NCBI RefSeq assembly: GCF_020873875.1
Contig: NZ_JAHWGU010000001.1
Span: forward strand, 1-64,000
DNA from: Actinoplanes sp. DH11
Lineage (GTDB): Bacteria > Actinomycetota > Actinomycetes > Mycobacteriales > Micromonosporaceae
Direction of reading: 5' to 3'
Length of the DNA: 64,000 nucleotides
Both the position numbers and the translations under genes were made by a program. Positions 41,140 through 49,434 of this stretch are shown here, one piece after another; position 1 is the stretch's first letter; every line of letters starts with the position of its first letter. The notes beneath the pieces are model-generated. The model made no database searches. It was not told the origin of the DNA and saw only the letters and a list, made by a program, of their open reading frames with translations.

Positions 41140-41874
41140 TTACCGGCGGGTCGGCCGCTTGTCAGCGGCCGTCTGTCCGTTGCTGTACCAACGGTAGTCA
41201 CCGGCCGGCCGATAGGGCGCGTTTGCCCAGGTGCCCGGATGATGAGCAACAGCTGAGAGTTTGTTCGCGGTGGCCGGGGAGATCTTTGCGCCACCGGCGA
41301 TCAGGAGGCGGTCGAGCTCCTTGTCGGTCGCGACGAGGCAGTCCTTCGGCAGGCCGTGGACGCTGATCACGCCCGAGCCGACGAAGGCCAGCACCGCGGT
41401 GACGGGCACGTTCAGACCGACGGCTGCGGAGAGCGCCTTGGCGGCGCGGCGGGCGTCCCGGCGGGCTTCCGCGATGTACTGCGGGCGCTTGCCGTTGATC
41501 TGGACGACGTCACCGGCGATCAGGACGCGGGACCGGCCGTGGTCGGCGACGGTGACGGCGTAGACGCCACCGGGGCCGATGGCCAGGAATCCGGCGCGCT
41601 CGTCGGCCGGGTCGGGCTCGTGGTAGGCCTGCATGACGTCGGTGCGGGGCCAGTCCACGATGTGCCAGTTCGGCCCGAGACGGTCGAGCCGGGTCAGGGC
41701 TCGTGCCCCGGCGGCCTCGAGACGGCGGGCCTCCCGGTCCGCGCGGCGGCGGCGGGCCCACTCGGCGGGCGACAGGCGTGGCGGTGCGTCGAGCGCTGAC
41801 TGCGACTGCGGGTCGGCGGGCGTAAGGGCCCTCGACGGAACGGGCAGAGCGGGGCGGGCGGGGAAGACAGTCAC
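41140..41874 (-). CDS. NERD-like domain protein, possibly catalytically inactive
   Basis: The 244-residue protein resembles nuclease-related (NERD) domain proteins: a basic helical stretch (SPAEWARRRRADREARRLEAAG), then GARALTRLDRLGPNWHIVDWPRTD, AIGPGGVYAVTVADHG and INGKRPQYIAEARRDARRAAK. In active NERD domains the segment after GPGGVY carries an acidic residue and lysine (IETK-like); here it is TVADHG, so nuclease activity is doubtful. GTG 41874 has GGAGGTC five bases upstream and is preferred over TTG 41889. Confidence 0.65.
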   Translation of the reverse strand: MTVFPARPALPVPSRALTPADPQSQSALDAPPRLSPAEWARRRRADREARRLEAAGARALTRLDRLGPNWHIVDWPRTDVMQAYHEPDPADERAGFLAIGPGGVYAVTVADHGRSRVLIAGDVVQINGKRPQYIAEARRDARRAAKALSAAVGLNVPVTAVLAFVGSGVISVHGLPKDCLVATDKELDRLLIAGGAKISPATANKLSAVAHHPGTWANAPYRPAGDYRWYSNGQTAADKRPTRR

Positions 41875-42148
41875 TGCGACCTCCGGCAAAAGGTCAGTCG
41901 GGCTCTCTTTTCCAACTACCGTACGTGCTCGTGTGCCTACGGAACAGGTCTGGGGTAGGGAAAGAAAGGTGAAGGACTATGGATGAATGCCGCATTCACG
42001 GACAACATCTTCTTTCGGATGGTGCATCTGTACGCCTGAGTGCCGCAGTCTCGTCGCACCCACACAAGTTATCGCCGTCGTCCGTCCGACGCATGGCCGT
42101 CCCAAGATCTAGTCACAACGTCACGACCTGATAGCGCTCGGTACCGGC

Positions 42149-42154
42149 TAACGT
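42149..42154 (+). promoter_or_regulatory. Candidate leaderless -10 element of arcA
   Basis: TAACGT is followed by six bases and the GTG start of arcA; no ribosome-binding site is present. Confidence 0.4.
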
Positions 42155-42160
42155 CGTTCT

Positions 42161-43357
42161 GTGTACGTCGACAGTGAAGTCAGCGCGCTGCGCACCGTCC
42201 TGCTGCACCGGCCCGGCCCCGAGCTGGCCCGGCTGACGCCGCGAAACAACGATTCCCTGCTCTTCGACGCTATTCCGTGGGTCGGCCGGGCTCAAGAGGA
42301 ACACGATTCCTTCGCGGAGGCCCTCCGGTCCCGTGGCGTGGAGGTGCTCTACCTCGGCACGCTGCTCACCGAGACCCTGGCCGTGCCCGAGGCCCGGGCC
42401 GAGCTCACCGGCGACGTGCTGGCGAACCCTCGGCTCGGTGACACGCTGCGGCGCGGCGTCGCCGCGTACCTCCAAGATCTTGAACCGGACCGCCTGGCCG
42501 GTGTCCTGATGGCCGGCCTGGCCCACGAGGAGATCAAGCCGGGTGCCGGCGGCCTGGTCTACGAGATGATGGACCGGCACGACTTCGTGATCGATCCCCT
42601 GCCCAACCTGCTCTTCACCCGGGACTCCTCGCTCTGGGTGGGCGACCGGGTCGCCGTCACCAGTCTCGCCATGCCGGCCCGCCGCAGGGAGACGACTCTC
42701 ACACACGCGATCTACCGGTTCCACCCGCGGTTCGCCGGTGCGCCGCTGCTCTACGAACCCGCACTGGAACCCGTCGAGGGCGGCGACGTCCTGGTGCTCG
42801 CGCCCGGGGTGCTGGCCATCGGGGTGGGTGAGCGGACCACCGCGGCCGGGGCCGAACGCCTCGCCCGCCGCCTGCTCGGCGCCGGCCTCGCACACACCGT
42901 GCTGGCCGTGCCGATCGCACAGGAGCGCGCCACCATGCACCTCGACACCGTTTGCACGATGGTGGACGTCGACGCCGTGGTGATGTACCCGGCGATCGCC
43001 GGCTCGCTCGTCGCCTGGACGGTCACCGCGGGCCTCGGCGACGAACTTCGGGTCCGCGCGCCGCGTCCGTTCCTGGAGGCCGCCGCCGAGGCGATGGGCA
43101 TCGACCACCTGCGGATCATCGACACCGGTCTCGACCCGGTCACCGCCGAGCGCGAGCAGTGGGACGACGGCAACAACACCCTCGCCCTGGCGCCGCGGCT
43201 CTGCGTGGCCTACGAGCGCAACGTCGAGACGAACGCTCAGCTGGAACGCGCCGGCATCGAGGTGATCCGGATCAGTGGCAGCGAACTCGGCAGCGGCCGC
43301 GGCGGGCCACGCTGCATGAGCTGCCCGATCGAGCGCGACCCGATCGCGGTGCCCTGA
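42161..43357 (+). CDS. arcA: Arginine deiminase
   Basis: The 398-residue pentein enzyme converts arginine to citrulline and ammonia. Expected motifs are present: [32 protein letters not shown], the catalytic histidine in [10 protein letters not shown] (about 268), NTLALAP and the C-terminal catalytic cysteine in [10 protein letters not shown] (about 387). No ornithine carbamoyltransferase, carbamate kinase or antiporter gene accompanies it, so it may work outside the classic ATP-generating pathway. Transcription is probably leaderless. A shared GC hairpin separates it from the convergent DUF5926 gene. Confidence 0.95.
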   Translation: MYVDSEVSALRTVLLHRPGPELARLTPRNNDSLLFDAIPWVGRAQEEHDSFAEALRSRGVEVLYLGTLLTETLAVPEARAELTGDVLANPRLGDTLRRGVAAYLQDLEPDRLAGVLMAGLAHEEIKPGAGGLVYEMMDRHDFVIDPLPNLLFTRDSSLWVGDRVAVTSLAMPARRRETTLTHAIYRFHPRFAGAPLLYEPALEPVEGGDVLVLAPGVLAIGVGERTTAAGAERLARRLLGAGLAHTVLAVPIAQERATMHLDTVCTMVDVDAVVMYPAIAGSLVAWTVTAGLGDELRVRAPRPFLEAAAEAMGIDHLRIIDTGLDPVTAEREQWDDGNNTLALAPRLCVAYERNVETNAQLERAGIEVIRISGSELGSGRGGPRCMSCPIERDPIAVP

Positions 43358-43378
43358 CGATCGCACCGCTGCGAGGGA

Positions 43379-43400
43379 CCGGGCCGCCCACGCGGCCCGG
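43379..43400. terminator. Bidirectional GC hairpin between arcA and DUF5926 gene
   Basis: CCGGGCCGC and GCGGCCCGG form a perfect 9-bp stem with a four-base loop in the 58-bp gap between the convergent genes. Confidence 0.65.
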
Positions 43401-43415
43401 ACCCCCGGCGGCAGA

Positions 43416-44291
43416 TCAGCGGAGCGTCAGCTGGCGGCCGATCAGGCCCTGCTTGGCGCGGCGCCCGGCGGCGTCCAGCGGCTCGGAGACCCCGAGGGTG
43501 TCGGCGTAGCGCTTCGCGAAGGCGGCGAGCGGCGCCTCGAAGTCGGCACCCTCCGGCTCGCCCGGTACGTCCCAGACCGGGACCAGCAGGCCGTGTGCGC
43601 GGAACATCCCGGCGAACTTGGTGCCGTCGCCGAGCAGCAGCTCACCGGCCGCGGAGAGGCGGGCCAGCGCGTCCAGCGCCTGGTCCTCCGGTTCGGCGAG
43701 CACCCAGCGGATGTGGCTCTTGTCGGCGGCGACCCGGCACCAGTACGCGGCCCGGGCGGCCGCCAGGCGCACGGTGGGGTAGATGGAGGCGTTCGCCCGT
43801 TCGAGCGACGCCTTCACGCTGGCGTCCTGGATCTGATCGGCGTCCAGCCAGTACTCGAAGCCGTCGTGCATGGTGATCTCGAGCGGGCCGTCGGCCAGCA
43901 CGTCCTGCAGGCGCAGTCCCTCGCCGGGCAGGGCCGGGACGGCGACCGTGTCACCGGGCTCGGTGTGGAGCGCGGCCAGGATCGCCACGGCCAGGTCCCG
44001 GGAGACGTCACCGGACTGGACGTGCCGCTGCAGGCCGATGAAGATGCGGCCGTCGCGACGGGTCATCGCGGGCCAGGCCATCGGAAGCACGGTGGAGAGG
44101 GTGACCGGGCGGTCACCGTACTCCTCGATGATCTCCGGTTTGAGGGTCAGCGGCGCGGAGGCGGCCGGGACCAGCTCGCGCAGCGCGACCCACTCCGGCT
44201 CGTCCGCCAGGCCCTCGAAGGGGCGGGCGACGAAGATGTCGCGCACCTTGGTCTTCGGTGCGGTTTCGCGGGATTTCCGACGCTTGCTCAC
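43416..44291 (-). CDS. DUF5926-family protein
   Basis: The 291-residue protein matches a conserved actinobacterial family: a basic N-terminus (SKRRKSRETAPKTKVRDIFVARPFEGL), PEWVALRELVPAASAPLTL, LPMAWPAMTRRDGRIFIGLQ and a C-terminal FEAPLAAFAKRYADTL. It is often annotated as a preprotein translocase SecA-like or hypothetical protein, but no catalytic motif is visible. The GTG at 44291 fits the family start; the frame extends to 44324. Confidence 0.8.
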   Translation of the reverse strand: MSKRRKSRETAPKTKVRDIFVARPFEGLADEPEWVALRELVPAASAPLTLKPEIIEEYGDRPVTLSTVLPMAWPAMTRRDGRIFIGLQRHVQSGDVSRDLAVAILAALHTEPGDTVAVPALPGEGLRLQDVLADGPLEITMHDGFEYWLDADQIQDASVKASLERANASIYPTVRLAAARAAYWCRVAADKSHIRWVLAEPEDQALDALARLSAAGELLLGDGTKFAGMFRAHGLLVPVWDVPGEPEGADFEAPLAAFAKRYADTLGVSEPLDAAGRRAKQGLIGRQLTLR

Positions 44292-44360
44292 GAGGGACCA
44301 GCGTAGGCGGTCAGCCCGGGACACCGGTGATGTGGGCCACCCGTGTCACCGGACGGCGGC

Positions 44361-45524
44361 TCAGGAGCGGGGCAGGCGGACCTCGGCGACCGTGCCGCCG
44401 CCCTCACGCGGGCGCAGCGAGACCCAGCCGCTCTGCCGCTCCACCAGCCGGCGGACCAGGTAGAGGCCGAGGCCGGCGCCGTGCGGCCGCTGGTCGCCGG
44501 TGCCGGCCTGCCAGTACCGCTCGAAGGCGCGCTCGACGTGCTCGGGAGCTATGCCGACGCCACGGTCGGAGACCCGGAAACGCAGCGTGTCGTCGTCCGT
44601 GCCGGCGCAGACCTCGATCGGGGTGTCGGGCCCGGAGTTGCGCTCGGCGTTGGTGGCGAGCTCGGTGAGGATGGTGGCGATCGAGTCCCGGTTCCCGTAC
44701 GCCTTCGGCAACCCCCCCGGCAGCTCGCCGAAGTGGATCCGCTGCCGCAACGCGCCGGGCAGCTCGCCGGCCGCTTCCCGCAGGGCTTCCGCCAGGTCGA
44801 ACGGGCCGGCCGCCGGCGCACCCGCCGAGCCGTCGTCGGTGGCGGCCGTGAGCAGGCGGTCCAGCAGGCGGGCCAGTTCGGCGGCCCGGGTGCCGACGAC
44901 GCGCACGGCCTCCCGGCGCCCCGGTTCGCCGAGTGTCTCCCAGTGGTTGGTGAGTGTGTCCGCGTACCCCTTGATGACCGTGACGGGAGTGCGCAGCTCG
45001 TGGCTGGTGACCGCCACCCAGAGGTCGCGGTCCTCCTGGCGGCGGTCCTGGTCGGGAGCGGGCGCGGGGTGCACCGGCAGCCCGGCGTGCGCGCCGTAGA
45101 GCCGGCCCGCATAACCGGCGAGCAGTTCCAGCACGGCGTGGTGCTCGGGGCCGGCCGGCTCGTGGTCGCCGAAGTGGACGTGCAGGGAGCCGACGACCGT
45201 GCCGTTCAGCTCGCAGCGGGCCCCGAGCATGTGCCGCAGGTCGCCGTTCTCGATCTGGCGGGCGAAGGCCTTGTTCACCGAGCCGAGGTCGTCGGTGTGC
45301 TCCACCCGGCGGCCGATCGCCGGCTCGCAGTCGCCGGTGGCCGCGACGATCCGGCCGTGACCCGCCGCGTATTCGGCGAAGCCGGCACCGAGGGCGCCGA
45401 GCGTGTCCTGTGCCAGCCGGACCATCTGCTGCAGCACGGACAGACCCGAGTCGCCGGCGTTGACGCGGTCGAGCACCGCGAGCTGACCCCGGGTCAGTGT
45501 CACGTAGTCGGGACGGTCCGGCAT
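44361..45524 (-). CDS. Soluble GAF-type sensor histidine kinase
   Basis: The 387-residue kinase has an N-terminal GAF-like sensor (about 25-145), a HisKA dimerisation domain with VTSHELRTPVTVIKGY (phospho-histidine about 175) and a HATPase domain with LATNAERNSG (N box), DRGVGIAPEH (G1) and GAGLGLYLV (G2). No membrane helix is present, so the signal is cytosolic. No response regulator gene is adjacent, making it an orphan kinase. Confidence 0.92.
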   Translation of the reverse strand: MPDRPDYVTLTRGQLAVLDRVNAGDSGLSVLQQMVRLAQDTLGALGAGFAEYAAGHGRIVAATGDCEPAIGRRVEHTDDLGSVNKAFARQIENGDLRHMLGARCELNGTVVGSLHVHFGDHEPAGPEHHAVLELLAGYAGRLYGAHAGLPVHPAPAPDQDRRQEDRDLWVAVTSHELRTPVTVIKGYADTLTNHWETLGEPGRREAVRVVGTRAAELARLLDRLLTAATDDGSAGAPAAGPFDLAEALREAAGELPGALRQRIHFGELPGGLPKAYGNRDSIATILTELATNAERNSGPDTPIEVCAGTDDDTLRFRVSDRGVGIAPEHVERAFERYWQAGTGDQRPHGAGLGLYLVRRLVERQSGWVSLRPREGGGTVAEVRLPRS

Positions 45525-45608
45525 GTCTGCGAGTGTGCCTCGCCCGTCGCGTTTTGGGCAGATGAACCTGGGCGGATCCTGGCTTTGACGGGCAGTCAGT
45601 GTTGTACG

Positions 45609-46403
45609 TCACATCCGGTCGAGCTGGTCGAGCACGAAGCGAGGACGGTCGGTGATCACCCCGTCCACCCGGTGTGCGAGGACCAGTTCGAGATCGGCCG
45701 CGGTGTTGACGGTCCAGACGTAGGCCTGGTGACCGGCGGCCTGGACGGCCGGCAGCAGGGCCGGCCGCGCCCGGATCAGGTCGACGCCGGGGCCCGCGGT
45801 GCCGGCGCCGAACGGCAGCCGGCCCCGGCCTGCACCGGGCGGCACGAACTCCATCAGATAGACGCGTGGCAGCGCGGGCGCCTGTGCGCGGATTCGGCGC
45901 AGCGCCAGCGCGGCGAACGACATCACCGTCACCTGGACACGATCGTCCGGCTTCGGCTCCGCAAGCCCGAAGTGCCGCAGTGTCCGGACGAGTCGCCGCT
46001 CGACCTCGGCGCCGTACCGCGACGGGTGTTTCGTCTCGATCAGCAGCCGCACCTGCCGGCCGCAGGAGAGCACCGCGTCCAGCAGCCGGTCCAGGGTGAG
46101 CAGCCGGGACAGGTCGGGCAGTTCCTCGTCGGCGGGGTAACCGGGGTGCCAGGAGCCGTAGTTGAGCGCGTCCAGCTCGGCGAGGGTCTTGGCGCTGACC
46201 AGACCCCGCCCGTTGCTGGTGCGCTCGAGTCGCCGGTCGTGCACGCAGACCAGGTGGCCGTCGCGCGTGAGCCGGACGTCGCACTCCAGCCCGTCGGCGC
46301 CGTCGTCGAGCGCTCGAAGGTACGCCCCGAGGGTGTGCTCGGGCAGCGCGTCGGCACCACCGCGGTGGGCGAAGACGAGCGGCCGGTAGGAGTCGGCGGA
46401 CAT
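45609..46403 (-). CDS. Glycerophosphodiester phosphodiesterase
   Basis: The 264-residue protein is a cytosolic GDPD-fold enzyme of UgpQ type. Its active-site motifs are FAHRGGADALPEHT (general acid-base histidine), GADGLECDVRLTRDGHLVCVHD, IETKHPSRYG and, near the end, VWTVNTAADLELVLAHRVDGVITDRP. It releases glycerol-3-phosphate from deacylated phospholipids. No signal peptide. A rhodanese gene lies immediately upstream on the same strand. Confidence 0.92.
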   Translation of the reverse strand: MSADSYRPLVFAHRGGADALPEHTLGAYLRALDDGADGLECDVRLTRDGHLVCVHDRRLERTSNGRGLVSAKTLAELDALNYGSWHPGYPADEELPDLSRLLTLDRLLDAVLSCGRQVRLLIETKHPSRYGAEVERRLVRTLRHFGLAEPKPDDRVQVTVMSFAALALRRIRAQAPALPRVYLMEFVPPGAGRGRLPFGAGTAGPGVDLIRARPALLPAVQAAGHQAYVWTVNTAADLELVLAHRVDGVITDRPRFVLDQLDRM

Positions 46404-46414
46404 CTCGGATCGGC

Positions 46415-46750
46415 TCAGATGACGCGGGGCGGCTGTCCGTCCTCACTCACCACGTCACGGCCGGCAGCGGCCCAGGCCCGCATGCCGCCGTCGAGGTTGC
46501 GCAGGTTGTCCCACCCGTTGTTCATCAGGTAGGAGACGACCTGGCCGGATCGGCCGCCGGCGCGGCAGACCACCACGACCTCGGCGTCGGTCGGCACCTC
46601 CGCCATCCGGGCCGGCACCTCCATCATCGGCAGGTGATGGGCGCCGGGCGCGTGGCCGGCGGTCCACTCGTCGGGTTCGCGCACGTCGAGCAGGTAAGCG
46701 CCGGGCTCGACGTCGGCAGGGGCAACGCTGGGTACCTGAGGTCCGAACAC
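46415..46750 (-). CDS. Single-domain rhodanese-like protein
   Basis: The 111-residue protein is a compact rhodanese domain: GAYLLDVREPDEWTAGHAPGAHHLPM and the active-site loop VVVCRAGGRSGQVV (cysteine about 62), with YLMNNGWDNLRNLDGGMRAW after it. Such proteins transfer sulfane sulfur to thiols. The GTG start at 46750 lies 19 bases from the LCP stop, so it may be cotranscribed with it. Confidence 0.88.
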   Translation of the reverse strand: MFGPQVPSVAPADVEPGAYLLDVREPDEWTAGHAPGAHHLPMMEVPARMAEVPTDAEVVVVCRAGGRSGQVVSYLMNNGWDNLRNLDGGMRAWAAAGRDVVSEDGQPPRVI

Positions 46751-46769
46751 GGGAACAGCGTACGGCGGT

Positions 46770-47951
46770 TCACTTCTCGGTGGCGACGACGTCCGGGTTG
46801 TCGAGCACGAAGCGGGCCAGGGTGTCGTCCTTGACCGCCTGGAACATCTCCTGGCTCTTGTCGTTGAGGACCTCCCGGCCGGCCCCGTTGCCGGAGAACG
46901 TGCCGTTGTTGGTCCGCAGCAGCACCATGTCGTTGGCGGCGACGCCGGAGAGCCCGAGCACGAAGTCGGTGAGCTCGATGTCGCCGATGTCGAGCACGAG
47001 CGCCTCACCGGCCGACTGGACGATCGAGCTGATCTTGAGCGGGTTGCTGAGCGTGCCACTGCTCGCGGCCTTCTTCGCCATCGCCTTGATCAGCTGCTGC
47101 TGGTGGCGCTGCCGGTCGTAGTCACCGTTCTTCAGGCCGTAGCGCTGCCGGGCGTAGTCGAGCGCCTCCCAGCCCTCCATCTGCTTGCAACCGACCTTGT
47201 GCACGACGTCCTTCGTCGGCCCGCCGGCTTTGCGCGCCTCGGCCAGCCACGTCGGCTTGCCGTCGACGAGCTTCATGTGCTTGGAGGTGACCTGCTGGTC
47301 GACACACATCCGGACACCGCCGAGCTGGTCGATCACCTGCTTGAAGCCGCCGAAGTTGATGATGCCGGCGCCGTCGAAGCTGATGCCGGTCATGTCCTTC
47401 AGCGTCTTGGCGAGCAGTTGGGCGCCACCGGTCCAGCCGGCGCCGTTCTGCGCCCCCCAGTAGAACGCCTCGGTGGCCTTGACCGTGCCGCCGGCGTACC
47501 TGCTGGGCTCGAACGCCGGGGCCTGCACCTCGGTGTCCCGGGGGATGGAGATGAGGTAGGCCTGGTCGTGGCTGGCCGGGATGTGCAGGATGATGATCGT
47601 GTCGGACCGCAGCTCGTCGGCGGCCCAGCGCTCCCGCGCGTCCACGCCCATCAGGAGCATGTCGATCGGGCCTTCGAGGGTGGCGCCGCCACCCTCCTCG
47701 ACCGTCTTCTTCGCGTCGCCGGTCAGGTTCTCCAGGGCGATGTTGTCGGTGGTCTTGCTGATCATCAGCTTGCCACCGATCAGGCCGCCCCCGCTCACCA
47801 CCAGCAGCAGCACGCCGAGTGAGGTGGTGAGCCGGGCCCAGAGCGGCGAACGCCGCTTCTTCGTCTTCCGCGGCGGCTCCGCGGGGGAGTCGGAGCCGAG
47901 CAGCGTGGCGAGGTCCGATGACGGCGTTGGCTGATCGGCCGTGACGGTCAT
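46770..47951 (-). CDS. LCP-family (LytR-CpsA-Psr) cell-wall ligase, copy 1
   Basis: The 393-residue protein has a cytosolic N-terminus, one membrane helix (about 42-62) and an extracellular LCP domain. Typical LCP parts are MLLMGVDARERW, SDTIIILHIPASHDQAYLISIPRDTEV, FDGAGIINFGGFKQVIDQLGGV, and the arginine-rich YARQRYGLKNGDYDRQRHQQQLIKA. LCP enzymes transfer lipid-linked teichoic acid-like or arabinogalactan-type glycans to peptidoglycan. ATG 47951 is preceded by GGAGAG. A paralogue precedes it on the same strand. Confidence 0.92.
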   Translation of the reverse strand: MTVTADQPTPSSDLATLLGSDSPAEPPRKTKKRRSPLWARLTTSLGVLLLVVSGGGLIGGKLMISKTTDNIALENLTGDAKKTVEEGGGATLEGPIDMLLMGVDARERWAADELRSDTIIILHIPASHDQAYLISIPRDTEVQAPAFEPSRYAGGTVKATEAFYWGAQNGAGWTGGAQLLAKTLKDMTGISFDGAGIINFGGFKQVIDQLGGVRMCVDQQVTSKHMKLVDGKPTWLAEARKAGGPTKDVVHKVGCKQMEGWEALDYARQRYGLKNGDYDRQRHQQQLIKAMAKKAASSGTLSNPLKISSIVQSAGEALVLDIGDIELTDFVLGLSGVAANDMVLLRTNNGTFSGNGAGREVLNDKSQEMFQAVKDDTLARFVLDNPDVVATEK

Positions 47952-48068
47952 GCAGCTCTCCAGGCGGCGCGGAGGTCGGGGGCTGCATAACCTTACGGAC
48001 ACTTGCCGGCCAACTGAAGATCCGCCAAGTTTCAATATGAAGACACGTCTGACCAGGGAATCCGTTAC

Positions 48069-49286
48069 TTACTTCTTTGTCGGATTCGCCGCCATCCAGT
48101 CGGCCATCTTGTCCTCGGCCATCGCCTTGTAGAGGCCCAGCGCCTTCTCCCGGTCGGAGACCACCACGGACTGGCCGTCGATGGTGTCGCTGCCCTTGTT
48201 CGGGCTGGTGAGGAACGTCAGGTTCTCGCCGCGCAGGTTGCGGAACTGCAGTGCCATGTCCTTGAGCGAGAACGTCTCGTCGACGGTGACGGCCGCGGAG
48301 ACCGAGTCGAGGAAGGCGTCCAGCTTGCTCGGGCTGGTCAGGGTGCCGCTGCTCGCCGCCTTGTCCATCACCGCTTTGAGGAACTGCTGCTGGTGCTGCA
48401 TGCGGGCGAAGTCGCCGCGGGCGAACTGCTTGCGCTGCCGGACCCAGTCGAGTGCCTGGGCGCCGTCCATGTGCATCATGCCCTTGGTGAACTTGCGGTA
48501 CGGCTTGTGGATCGACGTGATGCTCTGGTCCACCTTGAGGTCGACGCCGCCGAGCGCGTCGGTGACCTCCTTGAAGCCGCCGAAGTCGATCGCCATGACG
48601 TGGTCGATGCGCACGTCGGTCATGCACTCCACGGTCCGCACGGCGCGCGGGATGCCGCCGAAGGCGAAGGCCGCATTGATCTTGGCCCGGCTGCCCGAGG
48701 TGCACGCCTCGTTGTTGCCGCTCGGGATCTGCACCCACAGGTCACGCGGGATCGAGACGATCTGCGCCGAATTGTGGTCGGCCGGGATGTGCATGATCAT
48801 CAGCGTGTCGGCGCGCCAGGCGTTCTTCTGGTCCTTCTGGGCGTCCGGGTCCCGGGAGTCGCTGCCGACGAGCAGGATGTTGAACGCGCCGTCGACGGTC
48901 TTGGCCGGGCGCTCCGCGGTGATCTCCGAGAACGCGTCGGTGCGCTTGAGGTTGTTGTCCAGGCCGTTGACGTAGCCGTAGGCCGCGATGCCGCCGATGA
49001 TCGCCAGCACCAGCAGGACGACGCCGGCCACCAGGGCGATGCGCTTCCAGCGGGGACGCGGGCGCCGGCCGCCGCCGAACGACCGGCCGCCCGAACGGCC
49101 CGGTCCGCCGGGACCGCCGGGGCCGCCCGGGCCACTGCCGCCGGGGCGGTCGGAGGGCGCCCAGTTGTAGTCGTCGTAGTCGTCGCGCGGGCCTCCCGCG
49201 GGACGAGCCGGAGCCCGGCCCCCGTGGGCGGGCACCGACGCCCGTCCGGAGGGGTAGCCGCCGCTGTGGGAGGAGGTGGTCGACAT
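48069..49286 (-). CDS. LCP-family cell-wall ligase, copy 2
   Basis: The 405-residue paralogue has a longer Gly/Pro/Arg-rich cytosolic N-terminus, a membrane helix (about 83-105) and the LCP domain with ILLVGSDSRDP, ADTLMIMHIPADHNSAQIVSIPRD, MAIDFGGFKEVTDALGGV and WVRQRKQFARGDFARMQHQQ. The two adjacent copies share the same domain order and probably arose by tandem duplication. They may attach different polymers. Confidence 0.92.
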   Translation of the reverse strand: MSTTSSHSGGYPSGRASVPAHGGRAPARPAGGPRDDYDDYNWAPSDRPGGSGPGGPGGPGGPGRSGGRSFGGGRRPRPRWKRIALVAGVVLLVLAIIGGIAAYGYVNGLDNNLKRTDAFSEITAERPAKTVDGAFNILLVGSDSRDPDAQKDQKNAWRADTLMIMHIPADHNSAQIVSIPRDLWVQIPSGNNEACTSGSRAKINAAFAFGGIPRAVRTVECMTDVRIDHVMAIDFGGFKEVTDALGGVDLKVDQSITSIHKPYRKFTKGMMHMDGAQALDWVRQRKQFARGDFARMQHQQQFLKAVMDKAASSGTLTSPSKLDAFLDSVSAAVTVDETFSLKDMALQFRNLRGENLTFLTSPNKGSDTIDGQSVVVSDREKALGLYKAMAEDKMADWMAANPTKK

Positions 49287-49387
49287 GGATCCAGATTACG
49301 TAGCGAAGGCGAGCCATCCGGCCCCGCGGCTCGCTTCGGCACGAAGGTGGGAGTTTTTCAGCAGGCCCGGCGCATGTGAGAGATAGC

Positions 49388-49421
49388 ACACGGGCCGGCG
49401 TGGCGACGCGCCGGCCCGTGT
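49388..49421 (-). terminator. Perfect 13-bp hairpin terminator after the symporter gene
   Basis: ACACGGGCCGGCG and CGCCGGCCCGTGT pair perfectly around an eight-base loop, 14 bases past the symporter stop. Confidence 0.75.
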
Positions 49422-49434
49422 ACCAGGTGTCGGA

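Noticed and set aside
41979..42131. 50-residue frame (MDECRIHGQHLL...) with AGGTGAAGG before its ATG
   Set aside because: The ribosome-site match is good, but low third-position GC at the start, no family resemblance and overlap with the arcA promoter region make it uncertain; it could be a leader peptide.
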